From Streptomyces sp. NRRL F-525 (GTDB lineage: Bacteria > Actinomycetota > Actinomycetes > Streptomycetales > Streptomycetaceae): 64,000 nucleotides of DNA. Of this stretch, positions 16,301 through 24,171 are shown one piece after another; the stretch's first letter is position 1, and each line of letters begins with the position of its first letter. Position numbers and translations under genes: made by a program. The notes under the pieces are model-generated. The model saw nothing but the letters and a program-made list of their open reading frames with translations, was not told where the DNA came from and did not search any database. Location: NCBI RefSeq assembly GCF_000716605.1, contig NZ_JNXE01000003.1, forward strand, positions 62,001 through 126,000. The letters run 5' to 3'.

Positions 16301-16331
16301 ATCGTCAGCGCTCCTGATGATTTACTATACT
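16301..16331 (+). promoter_or_regulatory. Leaderless promoter with overlapping MarR-type operator
   Basis: TATACT at 16326-16331 ends 7 bases before the ATG at 16339, which has no ribosome site, so transcription would start at or next to the A of ATG. Just upstream is an inverted repeat, ATCGTCAG-N5-CTGATGAT (16301-16321, 7 of 8 paired), covering the -35 and spacer region. It is a natural place for the divergent MarR protein to repress. Confidence 0.55.
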
Positions 16332-16338
16332 GACGGCC

Positions 16339-17268
16339 ATGGCAGACAACGCGGACGTCATGACCCCCACTACCACGGTGCGCTTCGGAATCAAGACCAC
16401 CCCCATGCATGTGCCGTACGAGGACATCCGGCGGGTCTTACTGGAGGCCGACACCGTGCCGGAGATCGCGGATGCCTGGCTGTGGGACCACCTGCTGCCG
16501 GTCGCCGGGCCGAAGGACGGGCAGATACACGAGAGTTGGACCCTGCTGAGCGCGCTCGCCGCGCAGACGGAGCGGCTGCGGCTCGGGCTCCTCGTCACCA
16601 GCAACCGCATCCGGCCGCCGGCCGTGCTCGGCAAGATGGCGTCCACGGTGGACGTGATCTCTGGTGGGCGTCTCGTGCTCGGACTGGGCGTCGGCGGCAC
16701 GCATCAGCCGCCGGGGGCCGGGGGAATCGAGGGCGCCAATCCGGCGATCGCCGAGTACGAGGCGTACGGTCTCTCGCTCGTCCCGCCCGGCGAGGGCCTC
16801 GCGCGGCTCGCGGAGACCGTCGAGATCCTGAAGGGGATGTGGACCCGGGACGTCTTCGACTTCGAGGGCCGCCACTACCGGCTCCGCGGCACACGGTGCG
16901 AGCCGAAGCCCGTGCAGCGACTGGGTCCCCCGCTGCTCATCGGCGGCTGGGGCACCCGGCTGCTACGGCTGGTCGCCGAGCACGCAGATATTTGGAACGT
17001 TCCAGGACCGCCGCACAACACCGTCGACCACGTCGCCGAGCGCGCCCGCGTCCTCGACGCGCACTGCGCCGAACTGGGCCGCGACCCGGGCGAGATCACA
17101 CGCTCGGTGCAGCTCTTGGTGTCGTACGACGATCCGGCCGCGACACGGGAGACGGTCCGGCGGCTCGTCGACGCCGGGATGAACCACATCGTGCTGAGTC
17201 TGCCGCGCCCCTATCCGCGGGGCGTGGCCCGGTGGCTGGCCGACGAGATCATCGCCGGGCGGCACTGA
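16339..17268 (+). CDS. LLM-class F420-dependent oxidoreductase
   Basis: A 309-residue luciferase-like monooxygenase fold (F420-type). It shows the family run VDVISGGRLVLGLGVGGTH, a EILKGMWTRDVFDFEGRHYRL segment and PPLLIGGWGTRLLRLVAEHADIWNVPG. Such proteins use reduced F420 or FMNH2 on varied substrates; the substrate is not predictable. It is probably translated from a leaderless mRNA under the divergent MarR regulator. The shared operator upstream hints at a link to the oxalate island, but no role in that pathway is known to me. Confidence 0.85.
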   Translation: MADNADVMTPTTTVRFGIKTTPMHVPYEDIRRVLLEADTVPEIADAWLWDHLLPVAGPKDGQIHESWTLLSALAAQTERLRLGLLVTSNRIRPPAVLGKMASTVDVISGGRLVLGLGVGGTHQPPGAGGIEGANPAIAEYEAYGLSLVPPGEGLARLAETVEILKGMWTRDVFDFEGRHYRLRGTRCEPKPVQRLGPPLLIGGWGTRLLRLVAEHADIWNVPGPPHNTVDHVAERARVLDAHCAELGRDPGEITRSVQLLVSYDDPAATRETVRRLVDAGMNHIVLSLPRPYPRGVARWLADEIIAGRH

Positions 17269-17300
17269 CCAGGTGGACGCGAGTGCTGCCCGGCCGCAGA

Positions 17301-18887
17301 TCACGGCATGAGCTGATACTCCGGGAAGTTGCCCGGCAGCCGCTCCCCCACCGGCCCGTGTGTCACCGCCCGGATGAGGAGTTCGCCGCCGACGAAGGCG
17401 CCGCGCCAGGACGCGCCGAAGCCGCCGAACAGTTCGTCGCGGTCGCCTCGGGAGCGTGGTGTGCCGTGGCCGACCTTGAACGCCCGTATCTGCGGGGCCA
17501 GTCGGTCGTAGGTCGCGCGGTCGTCGGTGGACAGGGTGGCGACCAGCGCACCGTTGGACGCGTTCATCGCGGCCAGCAGCTCCGCCTCCGTGTCGACCAG
17601 GACGATGGTGTCGACCGGGCCGAACGGTTCCGCGTGGTGCAGCGGGGACGACGGAGGCGGGTTGAGGAGCGTGACGGGGCGGACGTACGCCGAAGTGTCC
17701 TGCCCGGGAAGGAAGTTGGCCTCGGACAACTTGCCGCGGTGCAGCGGTACGGCGCCGCGGTCGATCGCCTCGGCCACCTGGTCGTGCAGTTCCTTGGCCT
17801 TGGCCGCGTTGATGACCGGCCCGAAGTCCAGTTCCGGGTAGGGGTCTTGAGCGTGCTGGACCGCAAGAGGGTGGCCGACACGGAGAGTTCGGACCGCGGG
17901 GAGGTAGGCGGTGAGGAACTCGTCGAACAGCTCACGCTGGACGACGAAGCGCGGATACGCCGTGCAGCGCTGCTTGCCGTAGTCGAAGAGCTTGGGGATG
18001 ATCGCGGTGAGCGTGTCCCAGTCGGTGTGGTTCCAGATGCCCCAGGTGTTGAGTCCTTCCTGCTCGAGGATGTGCCGCTTGCCCAGGTCGGCTACGGCTG
18101 TTGCCACGGCGGCCCCGGTGTCGCGCCCGCCGACGAAGGAGACGCAGCCGATCTCGGGCGCACGCACCAGCGCCTCCGACAGCTCGCCTCCGCTGCCGCT
18201 GACGAGGGTGACGGGAATCCCCTCGCGCGCGGCCAGCGCGGCGGCCAGGGTGAGGCAGGCGACGCCGCCGTCGGTCGGGGTCTTGGCGATGACCGCGTTT
18301 CCGGCCAGCGCCTGGACCAGCATGGCGTGGACGAGCACGCTCATCGGGTAGTTCCAGCTCGCGATGTTGGACACCGGGCCGTCGAGCGGGGTGCGGCCGG
18401 CGAGCATCGGCTCGATGCCGTCGACGTACCAGCGCACACCGTCGATGGACCGGTCCACATCCGCCTGCGCGAGCCGCCACGGTTTGCCGATCTCCCAGAC
18501 CAGCAGCAGCGCGAGGAGTTCGCGGTGCTCGGTCAGGGCGTCCAGCGTGGCGGCGACGCGGGCGCGCCGCTCGTCGAGCGGGACGTGGCGCCAGGCGCGG
18601 TGCTGGTCGAGGGAGGCGCGTACGGCCTGGTGGGCGGTGGACCGGTCCAAGCGGGGCGGGCCGGCGATAGGGCTGCCGTCGACGGGTGTGGTGGCGGGCA
18701 GGGCCCGGCCGTCCCGCTGCCAGGCCGCGTTCCAGAGGTTGAGGACACGGTCGTCCTGGAACGCCTCGGGCGCGACGGCGAGACAACGCCGCCAGGCGTC
18801 ACTCCAGGACGTGCCCGCCTTAAGCGTCGGGGGGTGAAGGGAGGGGGTGGAGGTGGGGCCGGGGTTGGGGCTGAGGGTTGATGCCAT
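17301..18887 (-). CDS. Aldehyde dehydrogenase superfamily protein
   Basis: A 528-residue ALDH-fold enzyme. The catalytic Cys sits in DYGKQRCTAYPRFV and the general-base Glu region is HILEQEGLNTWGI instead of the usual LELGGK. NAD(P)-binding segments ASWNYPMSVLVHAMLVQAL and VSFVGGRDTGAAV are present. The altered Glu loop suggests a divergent, possibly CoA-acylating, subfamily. ATG at 18887 has a GGAG site. It lies 187 bp downstream of sucD on the same strand, in an island where glyoxylate or formyl derivatives are plausible substrates. That assignment is speculative. Confidence 0.8.
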   Translation of the reverse strand: MASTLSPNPGPTSTPSLHPPTLKAGTSWSDAWRRCLAVAPEAFQDDRVLNLWNAAWQRDGRALPATTPVDGSPIAGPPRLDRSTAHQAVRASLDQHRAWRHVPLDERRARVAATLDALTEHRELLALLLVWEIGKPWRLAQADVDRSIDGVRWYVDGIEPMLAGRTPLDGPVSNIASWNYPMSVLVHAMLVQALAGNAVIAKTPTDGGVACLTLAAALAAREGIPVTLVSGSGGELSEALVRAPEIGCVSFVGGRDTGAAVATAVADLGKRHILEQEGLNTWGIWNHTDWDTLTAIIPKLFDYGKQRCTAYPRFVVQRELFDEFLTAYLPAVRTLRVGHPLAVQHAQDPYPELDFGPVINAAKAKELHDQVAEAIDRGAVPLHRGKLSEANFLPGQDTSAYVRPVTLLNPPPSSPLHHAEPFGPVDTIVLVDTEAELLAAMNASNGALVATLSTDDRATYDRLAPQIRAFKVGHGTPRSRGDRDELFGGFGASWRGAFVGGELLIRAVTHGPVGERLPGNFPEYQLMP

Positions 18888-19074
18888 GCTTCTGCTCCGC
18901 TCTCGGTGCACAGTCGGGGCGGGGTGAGGCAGGAACGGTCCAACTCGCGAACTGTCGTACAGGTGAGGCTAGTTGCGCTCGAAGGAGCGCGACAGTGACG
19001 GCACATCAACTATGAGTGACATCACGTGCCGCTCGCGGGAGCGCCAGTGCCTCTTGCCTGAGGTCCAGCGCCTC

Positions 19075-19956
19075 TCACCGGAGATTCAACCGGTCCAACA
19101 CCAACCGGGCGGTCTCCGTCGGCGTACGTCCGACCTTCACTCCTACGGCCTCCAGCGCCTCCTTCTTCGCCGCCGCCGTACCCGAGGAGCCGGACACGAT
19201 GGCGCCCGCGTGGCCCATCGTCTTGCCCTCGGGTGCGGTGAAGCCGGCGATGTAGCCGACGACGGGTTTGGTGACGTGGTCGCGGATGTAGGCGGCGGCG
19301 CGTTCCTCGGCGTCGCCGCCGATCTCGCCGATGAGGACGACGAGTTCGGTGTCGGGGTCGTCCTGGAACGCGGCGAGGCAGTCGATGTGACTCGTACCGA
19401 CGACGGGGTCTCCGCCGATGCCGACGCAGGTCGAGAAGCCGATGTCCCGTAGTTCGTACATGAGTTGATAGGTAAGCGTGCCCGACTTGGACACCAGGCC
19501 GACGCGGCCCGGCTTGGTGATGTCGGCGGGGATGATGCCCGCATTGGCCTGGCCGGGGGTGATCAGACCGGGGCAGTTGGGGCCGATGATCCGGGTGCCC
19601 TTCAACGCGGCGTACGCCGTGAACGCCACCGAGTCGTGGACCGGGATGCCCTCGGTGATGACGACGGCGAGGCCGATGCCCGCGTCGGCCGCCTCGATCA
19701 CCGCCGCCTTGGCGAAGGCGGGCGGCACGAACACGACACTGACATCGGCTCCCGTCGACCGCATACCGTCGGCGACCGACCCGAAGACCGGTACGGCCCG
19801 GTCGTCGAAGTCGACGGTACGGCCGGCCTTGCGCGGGTTGACGCCGCCGACGACGTTCGTGCCCGCCGCGAGCATCCGGCGGGTGTGCTTCATGCCCTCC
19901 CCGCCGGTCATGCCCTGGACGAGGACCTTGCTCTCCTTGGTGAGGTAGATCGCCAT
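19075..19956 (-). CDS. sucD: Succinyl-CoA ligase alpha subunit (island paralogue)
   Basis: A 293-residue SucD. It has the CoA-binding Rossmann part ([34 protein letters not shown]) and the phosphorylated His in [16 protein letters not shown] (His249). By family it forms an alpha/beta heterodimer making succinyl-CoA and ADP/GDP reversibly through phospho-His. It follows sucC by 11 bp. Streptomyces carries a housekeeping sucCD elsewhere. This pair sits head-to-head with the oxalyl-CoA decarboxylase-like gene, so it may make succinyl-CoA as CoA donor or activate another dicarboxylate such as oxalate; the latter is inferred. Confidence 0.9.
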   Translation of the reverse strand: MAIYLTKESKVLVQGMTGGEGMKHTRRMLAAGTNVVGGVNPRKAGRTVDFDDRAVPVFGSVADGMRSTGADVSVVFVPPAFAKAAVIEAADAGIGLAVVITEGIPVHDSVAFTAYAALKGTRIIGPNCPGLITPGQANAGIIPADITKPGRVGLVSKSGTLTYQLMYELRDIGFSTCVGIGGDPVVGTSHIDCLAAFQDDPDTELVVLIGEIGGDAEERAAAYIRDHVTKPVVGYIAGFTAPEGKTMGHAGAIVSGSSGTAAAKKEALEAVGVKVGRTPTETARLVLDRLNLR

Positions 19957-19967
19957 GTCCCGGCTCC

Positions 19968-21098
19968 TTAGCGTGCGTTGGCGAGGTCGGCGGCGCGGCG
20001 GGCGGCGCCGTCCATGGTGGTGGCCTGCTGGACCAGCGGATGGGCGTGCCCGTCGAGGATGGCTCGACCCCGGGCCGCGTTGTTGCCGTCGAGCCGGACG
20101 ACCAGCGGCTTGGTCAACTGGACGGTTTCCAGGGCCCGTACGATGCCGTCGGCCACCGCGTCGCACGCGGTGATCCCGCCGAAGACGTTGACGAACACCG
20201 ACTTCACGGCCGGGTCGGAGAGGATGACGGACAGTCCGTCGGCCATGATCTGGGCCGACGCCCCGCCGCCGATGTCGAGGAAATTGGCGGGGCGGGCACC
20301 GCACCCGGCGACCACGTCGAGCGTCGACATGACCAGGCCCGCGCCGTTGCCGATGACGCCGACCTCGCCGTCGAGCTTGACGTAGTTGAGCCCCTTCGCC
20401 GCGGCCGCCGCCTCCAGCGGATCGTCGTGTGCCGCACCCTCGGCACCCCAACGCGCCTGCCGGAAAAGGGCGTTGTCGTCGAGGGTGACCTTGCCGTCGA
20501 GGGCGAGGATCTGCCCCCGCTTCGTCCGCACGAGCGGGTTCACCTCGACGAGGACGGCGTCCTCGCGGACCAGCACCTCCCACAGTCGCACAAGGACGTC
20601 GACGGTCTGCGGCGGCAGGCCGGCCGCCTCGGCGATCTCGCCCGCCTTGGCCGAGGTGACGCCCTCCGTCGGGTCGATGTGTATACGGGCGACCGCATCC
20701 GGTCGACCGGCGGCGATCTCCTCGATCTCCATACCGCCCTCGGCGGACGCGATCGCGAGGAAGCGGCCCGCGGCGCGGTCGAGGACGTAGGAGACGTAGA
20801 ACTCGCTCTCGATTTTGACGGGTTGGGCCAGCATCACCTTGCCGACCGTGTGGCCCTTGATGTCCATGCCGAGGATCTGGCGTGCCGTGAGCTCGGCGGC
20901 GGCCGGGTCCGCGGCGAACTTCACTCCCCCCGCCTTGCCTCGCCCGCCGGTCTTGACCTGCGCCTTCACCACGACGCGTCCGCCCAGCCTGCGGGCGATC
21001 TCGCGTGCCTCCTTGGACGAGGCGGTGACCTCGGCCCGGGGCACCAAGATGCCGTGTTCCTCGAAGAGTTCCCTTGCCTGGTGCTCGTACAGATCCAT
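19968..21098 (-). CDS. sucC: Succinyl-CoA ligase beta subunit (island paralogue)
   Basis: A 376-residue ATP-grasp SucC. It begins [20 protein letters not shown] and contains [17 protein letters not shown] (nucleotide-binding loop), [21 protein letters not shown] (Mg2+ site) and NIFGG-type [11 protein letters not shown]. It is first gene of the leftward sucC-sucD unit and diverges from the oxc-like gene across 145 bp containing a perfect inverted repeat. ATG at 21098 gives the normal family length. Confidence 0.9.
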   Translation of the reverse strand: MDLYEHQARELFEEHGILVPRAEVTASSKEAREIARRLGGRVVVKAQVKTGGRGKAGGVKFAADPAAAELTARQILGMDIKGHTVGKVMLAQPVKIESEFYVSYVLDRAAGRFLAIASAEGGMEIEEIAAGRPDAVARIHIDPTEGVTSAKAGEIAEAAGLPPQTVDVLVRLWEVLVREDAVLVEVNPLVRTKRGQILALDGKVTLDDNALFRQARWGAEGAAHDDPLEAAAAAKGLNYVKLDGEVGVIGNGAGLVMSTLDVVAGCGARPANFLDIGGGASAQIMADGLSVILSDPAVKSVFVNVFGGITACDAVADGIVRALETVQLTKPLVVRLDGNNAARGRAILDGHAHPLVQQATTMDGAARRAADLANAR

Positions 21099-21168
21099 CC
21101 GGGCTCCTCACCTAAAAGTGCCGCACGCCCCCTGGACACCACCCACCGGATGCGGGATAACAAGTTTC

Positions 21169-21190
21169 ATACAGTATTCGTCGACTGTAT
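21169..21190. promoter_or_regulatory. Perfect inverted repeat in the sucC/oxc-like divergent promoter
   Basis: ATACAGT-N8-ACTGTAT is perfectly symmetrical. The right 15 bases (ATTCGTCGACTGTAT) recur exactly at 16265. It contains the GTCGAC core shared with other sites in the island and lies 54 bp before the oxc-like start and 70 bp before sucC. Likely operator for both directions. Confidence 0.65.
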
Positions 21191-21243
21191 GCAATGTACC
21201 GCGAGAGCGTTCCAACCCCCCTACGAAGGGACAGGACTTCGCC

Positions 21244-22926
21244 ATGCCCGACGACACCCAGGACGTGATTTCCGGTGGTCATCTCGTCGCCAAAGCCCTG
21301 AAGGCCGAGGGGGTCGACCGCATCTACACCCTGTGCGGCGGCCACATCATCGACATCTACGACGGCTGCGTCGACGAGGGCATAGAAGTCGTCGACGTAC
21401 GCCACGAACAGGTGGCAGCCCACGCGGCGGACGGCTACGCGCGGATCACCGGCAGGCCGGGGTGCGCGGTGGTCACCGCGGGTCCCGGTACGACCGACGC
21501 CGTCACCGGTGTCGCCAACGCCTTCCGCGCGGAGTCCCCGATGCTGCTGATCGGCGGTCAAGGGGCCCTGACCCAGCACAAGATGGGGTCGCTGCAGGAT
21601 CTGCCGCACGTCGACATGATGACGCCGATCACCAAGTTCGCGGCGACCGTGCCGGACACGGCGCGCGCCGCCGACATGGTGTCGATGGCGTTCCGCGAGT
21701 GCTATCACGGCGCGCCGGGGCCCTCGTTCCTGGAGATCCCGCGCGATGTCCTCGACGCGAAGGTGCCGGTGGGCAAGGCCCGGGTGCCCAAGCCCGGCTC
21801 CTACCGCGCCTCGACCCGCTCCCCCGGCGACCCCGAGGCGATCGAGAAGCTCGCCGATCTGCTGGTCCACGCCGAGAAGCCGGCGATCCTGTTGGGCAGC
21901 CAGGTGTGGACAACTCGCGGCACCGAGGCGGCCATTGACCTCGTCCGCACCCTCAACATCCCCGCGTACATGAACGGCGCGGGACGCGGCACCCTCCCGC
22001 CCGGCGACCCGCACCATTTCCAGCTGTCGCGCCGGTACGCCTTCTCCAACGCCGACGTCATCGTCATCGTCGGCACGCCCTTCGACTTCCGCATGGGCTA
22101 CGGCAAGCGCCTCTCCCCCGACGCGACCGTCGTGCAGATCGACCTCGACTACCGCACCGTCGGCAAGAACCGCGACATCGACCTCGGCATTGTCGGCGAC
22201 GCGGGACTCGTCCTGAAGTCGGTCGCCGAGGCCGCTTCTGGACGCGTCAACGGCGGTGCAGGCAGGCGCAAGGAGTGGCTCGACGAGCTGCGGGCCGTCG
22301 AACAGGCCGCGATCGAGAAGCGGTTGCCCAGTCTGAGGTCGGACGCGTCACCGATCCACCCCTACCGCCTGGTCAGCGAGATCAACGACTTCCTCACCGA
22401 GGACTCCATCTACATCGGCGACGGCGGCGACATCGTCACCTTCTCCGGCCAGGTCGTGCAGCCCAAGTCGCCCGGCCACTGGATGGATCCGGGCCCGCTC
22501 GGCACCCTCGGCGTCGGCGTCCCGTTCGTCCTCGCGGCCAAGCAGGCCCGCCCCGACAAGGAGGTCGTCGCGCTCTTCGGCGACGGCGCGTTCTCCCTCA
22601 CCGGCTGGGACTTCGAAACGCTCGTCCGCTACGACCTCCCGTTCGTCGGCATCGTCGGCAACAACTCCTCGATGAACCAGATCCGTTACGGCCAGGCCGC
22701 CAAGTACGGCCTGGAACGCGAACGGGTCGGCAACACCCTCGGCGACGTCCACTACGACAAGTTCGCCCAGATGCTGGGGGGTTACGGCGAGGAGGTCCGA
22801 GACCCCGCCGACATCGCCCCCGCGCTGCAGCGCGCCCGGGAGTCGGGCAAGCCGTCGCTGATCAACGTCTGGGTCGACCCGGACGCGTACGCCCCCGGAA
22901 CCATGAACCAGACGATGTACAAGTGA
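21244..22926 (+). CDS. ThDP-dependent oxalyl-CoA decarboxylase-like enzyme
   Basis: A 560-residue acetolactate-synthase/oxalyl-CoA decarboxylase superfamily protein. The N-terminal PYR domain has the activating Glu55 in DVRHEQVAAHAADGYAR. The central domain contains SQVWTTRGTEAAID. The C-terminal PP domain has GDGAFSLTGWDFETLVRY and GNNSSMNQ for ThDP-Mg2+. It would convert oxalyl-CoA to formyl-CoA and CO2. The assignment rests mainly on the frc gene 11 bp downstream, because the substrate-pocket segments differ from Oxalobacter Oxc. ATG at 21244 is far inside a longer spurious frame. It is first of a five-gene rightward series. Confidence 0.75.
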   Translation: MPDDTQDVISGGHLVAKALKAEGVDRIYTLCGGHIIDIYDGCVDEGIEVVDVRHEQVAAHAADGYARITGRPGCAVVTAGPGTTDAVTGVANAFRAESPMLLIGGQGALTQHKMGSLQDLPHVDMMTPITKFAATVPDTARAADMVSMAFRECYHGAPGPSFLEIPRDVLDAKVPVGKARVPKPGSYRASTRSPGDPEAIEKLADLLVHAEKPAILLGSQVWTTRGTEAAIDLVRTLNIPAYMNGAGRGTLPPGDPHHFQLSRRYAFSNADVIVIVGTPFDFRMGYGKRLSPDATVVQIDLDYRTVGKNRDIDLGIVGDAGLVLKSVAEAASGRVNGGAGRRKEWLDELRAVEQAAIEKRLPSLRSDASPIHPYRLVSEINDFLTEDSIYIGDGGDIVTFSGQVVQPKSPGHWMDPGPLGTLGVGVPFVLAAKQARPDKEVVALFGDGAFSLTGWDFETLVRYDLPFVGIVGNNSSMNQIRYGQAAKYGLERERVGNTLGDVHYDKFAQMLGGYGEEVRDPADIAPALQRARESGKPSLINVWVDPDAYAPGTMNQTMYK

Positions 22927-22937
22927 GGTGAACGGCC

Positions 22938-24170
22938 ATGACCGCCAGGGCACTTGAGGGCATCCGCGTCCTCGACATGACGCACGTCCAGTCCGGCCCC
23001 TCCGCCACCCAACTCCTCGCCTGGCTCGGCGCCGACGTCGTCAAGCTGGAGGCACCGACCGGCGACATCACGCGCAAGCAGCTGCGAGACCTCCCGGACG
23101 TCGACTCGCTCTACTTCACGATGCTCAACTGCAACAAGCGGAGCATCACCCTCAACACCAAGACCGAGCGCGGCAAGGAGATCCTCACCGAGCTGATCCG
23201 GCGCTCCGACGTCATGGTCGAGAACTTCGGGCCGGGCGCGGTCGACCGTATGGGGTTCACCTGGGATCGCATACAGGAGATCAATCCCCGCATCGTGTAT
23301 GCGTCCATCAAGGGCTTCGGGGACGGCCCGTACACCAACTTCAAGGCGTACGAGGTCGTCGCGCAGGCCATGGGCGGTTCGATGTCGACCACCGGCTTCG
23401 AGGACGGCCCGCCACTGGCCACGGGCGCTCAGATCGGTGATTCAGGCACAGGAGTGCATACAGTAGCCGGGATATTGGCGGCACTCTTCCAGCGCGAACA
23501 CACCGGCCGGGGCCAGCGCGTCAACGTGGCCATGCAGCACGCCGTGCTCAACCTGTGCCGGGTGAAGCTCCGCGACCAGCAGCGCCTGGCGCACGGGCCG
23601 CTCGCCGAGTACCCGAACGACGACTTCGGTGACGAGGTGCCCCGCTCGGGCAACGCGTCCGGCGGCGGGCAGCCCGGCTGGGCGGTCAAGTGCGCGCCGG
23701 GCGGCCCGAACGACTACGTGTACGTGATCGTGCAGCCCGTCGGCTGGAAGCCGCTGACCGAGCTGATCGGTCGGCCCGAGCTGGCCGACGATCCCGAGTG
23801 GGCGACGCCCGAGGCCCGGTTGCCGCAGCTCTCCAAGATGTTCCAGCTGATCGAGGAGTGGTCGTCCACGCTGCCCAAGTGGGAGGTGCTGGAGCGGCTC
23901 AACGCCCACAACATCCCGTGCGGGCCGATCCTGTCGACCAGGGAGATCATCGAGGACGAGTCGCTGGTCGCCAACGAGATGGTGGTGACGGTGCCGCACC
24001 CCGAGCGCGGCGAGTTCGTCACCGTGGGCAGCCCGCTCAAGCTCTCCGACTCCCCTGTGGACGTGACCAGTTCACCGCTGCTCGGCGAGCACAACGAAGA
24101 GGTCTACATCGGCGAACTCGGGCTGGGCGACGAAGAGTTGCGCCTCCTCAAGTCGAACGGGGTGATCTGA
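22938..24170 (+). CDS. frc: Formyl-CoA:oxalate CoA-transferase
   Basis: A 410-residue class III CoA-transferase closely following Oxalobacter Frc. It has [10 protein letters not shown] (Gln18), [31 protein letters not shown] and the catalytic Asp168 in [12 protein letters not shown]. The glycine loop is [11 protein letters not shown] and the C-terminal [11 protein letters not shown] is conserved. It exchanges CoA from formyl-CoA to oxalate, giving oxalyl-CoA and formate in the cytoplasm. ATG at 22938 lies 11 bp after the decarboxylase-like gene with an AGGTGA site. This is the most secure marker of oxalate catabolism in the window. Confidence 0.93.
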   Translation: MTARALEGIRVLDMTHVQSGPSATQLLAWLGADVVKLEAPTGDITRKQLRDLPDVDSLYFTMLNCNKRSITLNTKTERGKEILTELIRRSDVMVENFGPGAVDRMGFTWDRIQEINPRIVYASIKGFGDGPYTNFKAYEVVAQAMGGSMSTTGFEDGPPLATGAQIGDSGTGVHTVAGILAALFQREHTGRGQRVNVAMQHAVLNLCRVKLRDQQRLAHGPLAEYPNDDFGDEVPRSGNASGGGQPGWAVKCAPGGPNDYVYVIVQPVGWKPLTELIGRPELADDPEWATPEARLPQLSKMFQLIEEWSSTLPKWEVLERLNAHNIPCGPILSTREIIEDESLVANEMVVTVPHPERGEFVTVGSPLKLSDSPVDVTSSPLLGEHNEEVYIGELGLGDEELRLLKSNGVI

Positions 24171-24171
24171 C

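Noticed and set aside
18950..18965. GAACTGTCGTACAGGT upstream of the aldehyde dehydrogenase as a regulon site
   Set aside because: Symmetrical (CTGT-CGT-ACAG) but spacing differs from the other sites by one base, so not counted.
23455..23466. GCATACAGTAGC inside frc resembling the operator half-site
   Set aside because: It lies within coding sequence without the GTC-N-AC core; most likely chance.
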